Assembly (NCBI GenBank): GCA_028671895.1
Contig: CM053809.1
Coordinates: 1,905,501-1,969,500 of the forward strand
Source: Oenanthe sinensis
Lineage: Eukaryota > Streptophyta > Magnoliopsida > Apiales > Apiaceae
DNA length: 64,000 nt
Direction of reading: 5' to 3'
Part shown: positions 57,607-64,000 of the stretch, in pieces
Numbering within the stretch: the stretch's first letter is position 1
How the letters are laid out: the number at the start of each line of letters is the position of its first letter
Program-made: the position numbers and the translations under genes
The notes under the pieces: generated by a model
What the model saw: the letters and a program-made list of their open reading frames with translations, nothing else
Database searches by the model: none
Told to the model about the DNA's origin: nothing

Positions 57607-58026
57607 TGTAACATCCCACATCGAATAGAATGTGTTTGTTTGGGCCCTTTATAAGGACAAGTTAATAACTAATGTATACCTAAAATTGCTAGCTTTTTAT
57701 TGGCTGACCTGTGGTGGGTTGTTGGGTCTGGTATGCATTCAGTTATGGACTTGGGTTGTTATAAATGGTATCAGAGCCTTACCCGGCCGGAAGTGTTAAG
57801 GCACTGCCCGGGTTCCGTAAGTTTGTCTGTGGGCTCGACGAGGACGTCGACCCAATAAGGTGGGGTGTTTGTAACATCCCACATCGAATAAATAAAGTGT
57901 ATTTGGGCCCTTTATAAGGACAAGTCAATAACTAATGTATACCTAAAATTGCTAGCTTTTTATGTGCTGACCTGTGGTGAGTTGTTGAGCCTGGTATGCA
58001 TTCAGTTATGAGCTTGAGTTGTTATA
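57607..58026 (+). mobile_element. complete TRIM, right copy
   Basis: Same length and layout as the left copy (LTRs 57607-57763 and 57870-58026) with a few substitutions such as TTATTGGCTG against TTATGGGCTG. Followed directly by the target duplicate GATAA. Confidence 0.86.
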
Positions 58027-58363
58027 GATAATTTTTGTTTGTTTTGTATAAATATGTATTTTACTTAGGAGATTAATGTGAGATATTTTAGTTAGAAGAT
58101 TAATATGAGATTGTATTTTAGTAGTATTGTTTATATTCTTTATAATTATAATGTTTATGAGTTGTTTGCATAAAAGGATGATTATTGGTGTTAGAATTGT
58201 ATGTATGATTATATTTTTTTTAATTATATTTTATTAAAATTCAACGGTTAAGATTATTTCTATGGTTCACTTAAAATTGGACGGTCAAGATCTTTTCTAT
58301 GGTTCACCTAGTACCATACCGACCAAATCTTTTAATATTTCGTTTTTAATAATATAGTATAGA

Positions 58364-59085
58364 TTATAGATAGATAGTATAGATAGATAGTATAAATTAT
58401 ACAGGTTTATTGCTTTTACCAAGTGACTCGTTTTTCTGAAATGAACCTTACGGTGCACGTTTAATTTAGCAAAACGGCAAGACAAAAATATTTGGCGAAT
58501 TAATTGTATACATATGCAATTAAGGGAAGAAACATCAGACAACAAAGTTGAAAGCTCAAGACGACCAAAAACTGATGCACTTTATATTATATCACATATA
58601 GTGGCGTTTGAGATTCGTTAAATTTAAAATAAGTTATTTATTTTATTTTTATTTTTACATATTTTCATATATTTTTTAAAGATAAATATTTATTTTAGAA
58701 TTTTAAAATCAAATATTATTTTCAAAATAAAAAATAATTTATATCCGGAAATAATCGTAAAATAATTTATATCCGGAAATAACCGTAAAAATAAGTTATT
58801 TATTTTCAGAAAAATTATATACATATCTATTTTTTTCCGGAAATAAGAATTTATATCCGAAAAATAAATGCAGCCAAACAGACCGATAAGAGTGTCTAGA
58901 CATCCAAATCTTTATCAACTGTAAAACATGCAAGATGTTTGGACTTCGGCCAATGGCCGCTATTGCATATATATTCTTCTGTATCTTTTAGATATGTTTT
59001 CTAATGTAAATTTTTTACTTTTGAGTATATTTATATATGCCAAAGAAACTAAATAAAAATATGATATTAAGCGCGACTGATGTGA
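58364..59085. other. AT-rich intergenic DNA with short tandem repeats
   Basis: ATAGATAGATAGT-type repeats at 58366-58395 and a doubled unit ATAATTTATATCCGGAAATAA at about 58733-58793. No gene seen. Confidence 0.5.
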
Positions 59086-59205
59086 AATGATAAGAGTGTA
59101 TTCTTTGTTTTAAGTTCTGAATTCAATTTTCGCTGATTTGAGATTATTAGAACAATACTCGATAAGTTTTCCTATTCAAAAATAAATTTATATATCTAAT
59201 ACTTC
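59086..59205 (+). mobile_element. possible SINE, diverged copy
   Basis: GTGAAATGATAAGAGTGTAT, then GTTCTGAATTCAATTTTCGC and a tail ending in CCTATTCAAAAATAAA, parallels the order of boxes and tail in the SINE at 48223-48366. Weak by eye. Confidence 0.35.
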
Positions 59206-61247
59206 ATTCTTATAAAAAGCGGAAATTGGATTTAGTCGGTTAATGCATGGAACATGGATTAATTGAATGAATTGTGCATTAATCGGAATGATTAATTGAA
59301 TAATCGGGAATTTAATTAAATACCGAACAAGAATTAATCGTGATTAATTATCGATTTTTAGAATAATGATATTTAATAATAATTATATTGATCGAATTAG
59401 ATTAATTTTTTCACACGTAAATTTGACACTTCTCATCAAAATATCTTTTGTATGATATATATATAAATATAAATATAGGGCTGGTCCTCAGAAATTGAAA
59501 GACCCAAATGATTTAAAATTCTGTCATACAATTTATTATTTCTGAAAAATTATTCTTCTAACAACTTTGTTAACCAAATAATTCAGGAATTTTTCATATA
59601 TTTGTATCCTAATTTTTTCTTTTGTGCCCCTAATATTGTAATAAAAAAAATTGTTCGTTAAATTTTATTTTTATTGTACCCCCATTTAAGAGTATAAGCA
59701 GTTTTGTTATATATAAAAAATTATCTCATATAAATACACAAGTATATTATTATAATTAAAGAAAATTATATATAATTACAAAAATATTATTAATATTTTA
59801 TATTAAAAAAATTCTTCAATCTCATTTACCAACCTGTGCCCAAAATTAAAGAGAAGCGGGGGAGATATCATCCAGGAATTATGCTGTATGTATATATTCT
59901 CCGACAATAGCCATGTATTTAATATAAAAAAGAAAGTTGGTGCAATTAGTTTAAAAATGTGATTAAGCTTTACAGGCAGAGTCATAATGACAAAAGATCT
60001 TCATTTGAGGGTTACAATAGCAAGAAATCACGCGTGCAATACTTTAAGCCAACACAAAACCAAATTATTTCCATTTTTTTAGAATAATCTAATATATTCT
60101 CGTCTTGCCTTTTGCCTTTTTAAATAGGAAAATAATCAAATATATTTACCACTCAAATACCGAATCGTCCTTTGTGTAGACCGCAGAGATTGTTTAGTTT
60201 TTATAAATGGGGTGTTTAACCCTTCCTTCGGGTTTTAAAAAGGGAAAAAAGTAAGTGAAAGTTAAGTAACTCGTATTTGTATTTTCGACTTTTTAATAAG
60301 AAAGAAAATAAATGAAATTGAATATAAATTAGACATATTTTTATTGTAAATTTTTTACTATAAAATTGGAATGAAAGTAATTTATTTACTCTTGACATAC
60401 TTTCTACAATTTTTAAAACTCGGGAGCATGCATCAGGAAATGGCCTGGCTGCCTGGCTTTAAATCACCGTTTCAATACCGGAAAACTAATTCGATTTTAA
60501 ATCTGTTCTATCAAAATAATCTTAAAAAATAATATTATATTTATATTTCTAATTAATATTTGATTAATTTAAATTTTAAATAATTTAATATAATTCAATT
60601 ATTGAAAATAAACAGCTAAACAAATTATTCGATTAACTTCTTTTTAAATGCACAATATTTTTCAAAACATATGTAAAATAGGACAGATGACGTAAAATAT
60701 AAAATTACTCTGAATTGGACTCACTATTTTGATAAGTTATATTTCTATAATAATATAAGAGTACCAATTCAAGTAAAATATAATATTATTATTGTTACAT
60801 CAAAATTTTACTTTCTAATTAAGTACTATGTTAATAGGTCGAATTTGGATCAAATTTAACTAAATCCATATCAATGTCTGTTTAATGAATTTTATTGGAT
60901 TGAATTCAAATTAGATTATTATTGGAATTTTGACAATAAAAAACATATTTAACTGTTAGATTTTGGATAATCAGGTCGTATTTTCGAATCCATTAATATT
61001 TAAAAAATATTAAAATTTAATGTGACATTTGATGGAATAATACACCAAAAAATTAAAATTAAGAGATGAACTGATAATGGGGATTTTTTAAATTAGACAT
61101 GTAACAACAACAATAATAATAATAATAATAATTAAGAAGAGATTAAAAGGTTAGAAGTTGATGCACTGATATAAGAAAAACAAAAAAGAAAGAAACCAGA
61201 GAAGGGTATATTCTAATGTTACAATGTTCCTGGACTTAATTTTATTA
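59206..61247. other. AT-rich intergenic DNA
   Basis: No gene or complete element seen. An AAT microsatellite lies at about 61108-61131. Confidence 0.45.
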
Positions 61248-61502
61248 CTCCCTCCGTCCCAATTCAAGTGACTTGTTTGATTTTTGGTGGTCAATTTGAT
61301 CAAATTTTGACCGAAGATTAAAAATTATTATTTTACAATTTTTAAAAATTAAAAGTTACATTTTAAAGTAGATATAATATATTTTCTAATGATATTACTT
61401 TTTTAATTTTTTATAATTATATTAAATATATAATTCTCGATCAAAATTTAGTCAAATTAATCTCTAAAAATTAAATAAAACACTTAAATTGGACCGAGGG
61501 AG
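61248..61502. mobile_element. Stowaway-like MITE
   Basis: Left end CTCCCTCCGTCCCAATTCAAGT after TA. Right end ACTTAAATTGGACCGAGGGAG. The TA duplicate on the right is CA, and the right end has lost part of the consensus, so it is older than the copy at 41528-41738. The interior is AT-rich and symmetric. Confidence 0.75.
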
Positions 61503-61736
61503 CATTAATAATAACTCTGGTGGTGTGTACTATTTACAAGACACACAGCAATAGCATATAAACTTGCTTTGGAAAGTAGGGACCTAAGAGCCAGGCTAGA
61601 ATGACTTCGGTTGGTAGCACATCAAGAGTAACTTTTCTCCACAGTTTATTAATTTAATGTCTCAGCACTCTCAAGTAAATTGATTATTAATGGTCTTTTT
61701 AAAAATAAAATAAAATAAAACTAGATTGATCATCTG

Positions 61737-62485
61737 TAAGGGTGAGCAAAAAACCGAATTGAAACCGAAACCGAACCGAAACCGGTGAAAACCCAAACCG
61801 AAACTGAACCGGCGGTTGTGGTTTTTGATTTTTAAAAACCGAGACTTTCGGTTCTGGTTCCGGTTATAGGTCAAAACTGAACTGAAAAAACCCGAACCGA
61901 ACCGATCATTAAAATAAATAAATTTATTATAATATATATATATATATATAATTTAAGTATTAAATTTCCCTAGAACATAGTTTTTTCAATTATATTTCAT
62001 ATTACAACATCAACTATACTAATATTGAATGTGGGAATATGACAACCCCTTTACAACATTTTATTCCTCTATTTTCCAATTAAAAACATATAATCAGGAG
62101 TAAACATCATTAGACATGATTATGTGTTTTTTAGATTGCATACTACGATAAAGAACATTCACATTTTGTTGATTCAACCTTAAAATTTGATTGTTAAAGT
62201 TTCTTACCTTTCTTTTGTAGTGTTATTATGCAGAATGTGATCAAATATTTGATTGTATAAAATTTGAATGTAAAAATATAATGATTTAAATTATATATTT
62301 TTTTCATTTTTATTTATCCGGTTTTTTAACCGAAACCAAACCGATAAAAACTGAACCGGTCTTTTTAAAACTGAAGCCGAAACCGATGGTTCGGTTGCGG
62401 TTTTCAATTTTTAAAACCGAAGATATGCTGTTCCGGTTCCGGTTTCGGTCAAAAACCGAACCGAACCGAACCGTGCTCACCCCTA
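61737..62485. mobile_element. hAT-type MITE with ACCGA-rich arms
   Basis: Terminal inverted repeats TAAGGGTGAGCA and TGCTCACCCCTA. Target duplicates ATCATCTG (61729-61736) and ATCCTCTG (62486-62493), eight bases with one difference. Both arms (about 61745-61905 and 62320-62475) consist of dense AACCGAACCGAAAC-type repeats in inverted orientation, so the single strand could form a long hairpin. The AT-rich centre has no coding capacity. Confidence 0.82.
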
Positions 62486-62740
62486 ATCCTCTGTATAAAG
62501 TAATACTTTTGAAGGAATGGGATAACTATTATAGATAATTAAAATTTTAATATTAAAGTTAATATTCAAATTAAAATGGTATTTATTTTAAATATAATAT
62601 AAAAAGTTTGGAATGATATAATTGAGTGAGAAATTATTCAAAATAAATATTTTGTAATTTAGTAGAATATTAAATAATTTTTTAATTTATATTATATAAA
62701 AATAATTTTTATATAATATATTTAAATATATTACTATATT

Positions 62741-62907
62741 TGTTAGGAATTATGAGATTTGATGATAACAAATTACATAGAATTTCAATATAGATTCAAG
62801 TTTAAATGTAACTGGTCAATGGATATATGACTTATAAATATCTATTGACTAGGAAACCAATTATCAGTTGAAAATGTTAATCAACTGATATATTGGGTTG
62901 TAACAAT
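62741..62907 (+). repeat. start of an LTR, interrupted
   Basis: TGTTAGGAATTATGAGATTT is an LTR-like start of a copia-type element. It is broken after 167 bases by another LTR-like start at 62908. Family assignment is tentative. Confidence 0.4.
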
Positions 62908-64000
62908 TGTTAGTAATGGTGTCCTAGAGACAATACTTTTAATGTTTTATTGAAAACAATTAAGGATTATGTTTTATGTGATTATTTAATTATTATTTAT
63001 TATGTCTTTATTTACTGCGTTATAAATTGAAAGGATAATAAATGTCCTTGGAATATTAATACGTAATATATATCTTTAAGTATGTGACTTAAAAATGAGA
63101 TTATATGAATAGTATTTTATTCCTAAAATTCTCTAGTCAAGTATTATTATTTAAGGACAATAATAATGCAATAAGACTAGTATGTTTGTTGACGGATGAC
63201 CACATCTCATTGGTCATAGGTATGGTGATACTAAAGTCAAGAACATAAGTGTATGTATCAATACATGACACTGGAAAGACCCGCCGTGAGATTCTACATG
63301 TTAATAAGTGTCATAAGAAATCTCACTGTGATAATGATGTAATGATCCTCTGACTTGAAATCATTATATTTCTATACGAGAATTAATATACTTTGATTAC
63401 ACTCAAAGTTACCTTTAATCGGGTAATGATAAAGGTGTACATTGGGTATGCTATGAATCGTATGAGGAATATGAATGATAGATATAGGATTTAACCCTCC
63501 AATTCTAGAAGTGATATTATTGGCCTCTTGATTGAGTGAGACTATGAAATGCATGGTCATGCTCAAATATTGATTTGTTTAAATAGTCTACTCATTGATC
63601 AAGGAAACCGAGATTAAACGTTGAAAAGGATGACACTATACATGCCTCGAGTTTGATCTATAATATAAGGTTAAATGGATTATATTACATGGAACATTAT
63701 TCACGAAAGGTTTAATTGAATCACCAATTATTATTATTACTTGGGTAACAATGATGTATTACTAGATGCCGCTCATTGTTTATAATTTTATTATTAGATA
63801 ATAAAATTATTGCCAACGTAATAATAACCTAAAGGGTCACACACAAAGAACGTCAAAACAGAGATTTATTTAAATTACGAATTTAAATATATTATTATTT
63901 ATTCGAATTTAATTATTGAATTAATTAAGTGAGACTTGATTAATTATATTAGAATTCGGATTTAATAAGTATTATTATTATTCGAATTTAATTATTGAAT
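62908..64000 (+). repeat. copia-like LTR, cut by window end
   Basis: TGTTAGTAATGGTGTCCTAG resembles the start of a common class of plant copia LTRs. The following kilobase (including GGTCACACACAAAGAACG near 63836) has no coding frame and keeps an LTR-like character to the window edge. The 3' end of the LTR is not in the window. Confidence 0.45.

Larger units (their letters stand above)
54433..58026 (+). mobile_element. composite TRIM array carrying captured gene fragments
   Basis: Left end 54433-54852 and right end 57607-58026 are each a complete 420-bp TRIM (157-bp LTR, PBS, 106-bp interior, polypurine tract, 157-bp LTR). The whole block is flanked by the 5-bp duplicate GATAA (54428-54432 and 58027-58031), so it behaves as one insertion. 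The 2754-bp middle begins with a further PBS (TGGTATCAGAGCC right after 54852). It holds two gene fragments with introns, a CACTA-like end, tandem GGGGACATGAAG-type repeats and a variant TRIM LTR start at 57531. Confidence 0.8.
54254..58363 (-). mobile_element. second Helitron copy, split by a composite TRIM insertion
   Basis: Ends at 54254 with the same hairpin and CTAG (one stem base mismatched) and begins at 58363 with TCTATACTATATTATTAAAA after host A. Its own sequence, 54254-54432 and 58027-58363, matches 53734-54253 throughout. The sequence in between is a 3.6-kb retroelement composite with the duplicated target GATAA. Confidence 0.78.

Noticed and set aside
58366..58395. GATA microsatellite as a regulatory element
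   Set aside because: A simple repeat at a Helitron border with no gene nearby.

Overview
The window is nuclear DNA of a flowering plant. Evidence: two intron-rich plant genes with GT-AG introns, LTR retrotransposons primed by initiator tRNA-Met, and Stowaway, hAT and Mutator-type MITEs, Helitrons, TRIMs and SINEs. The mix looks like a repeat-rich eudicot; I would guess an asterid but the sequence alone does not prove that. About four fifths is transposon-derived or AT-rich intergenic DNA.

Left third (1-26880): a tandem array of one Ty3/gypsy chromovirus (Tekay/Del-like, minus strand) with 4259-bp LTRs. Order along the + strand is internal region A (cut by the window start), LTR (4429-8687), intact internal region B (8688-14326), LTR (14327-18585), internal region C, truncated LTR (to 26880). 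Copy B has an uninterrupted 1519-residue Gag-Pol. Copy A has one nonsense codon. Copy C has a nonsense codon, a large deletion and a 5086-bp insertion. The insertion (19875-24960) is a young non-autonomous LTR element with 1853-bp LTRs and a 5-bp target duplication. Between the 5' LTR and gag the chromovirus carries an extra GC-rich 136-codon frame with an acidic SUMO-interaction-like motif.

Middle (26881-37483): remnant of another gypsy LTR end, a decayed plus-strand retroelement frame series followed by a 1.2-kb SIRE/copia-like LTR full of CGAGAAGT-type repeats, AT-rich DNA with inverted subterminal repeats, and two head-to-tail Helitron-like elements.

Gene island (37484-49100): a complete 15-exon gene for plastid isopropylmalate isomerase large subunit (leucine biosynthesis), + strand, with a Stowaway MITE in intron 10 and a GC-AG intron 14; then, converging on the minus strand, a 4-exon Aux/IAA auxin-response repressor with a tRNA-type SINE in intron 1. 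The two genes are not functionally linked by anything visible.

Right third (49100-64000): Mutator-like MITE with perfect 10-bp target duplication, an LTR remnant with a TATA box, a second head-to-tail Helitron pair, and inside the second Helitron a 3.6-kb composite of two complete 420-bp TRIMs. These flank captured, intron-retaining fragments of a phospholipase D gene and of a coiled-coil protein gene, plus a CACTA-like end. Beyond that lie another Stowaway-like MITE, a hAT MITE made of ACCGA-rich arms, and nested copia-like LTR starts at the right edge.
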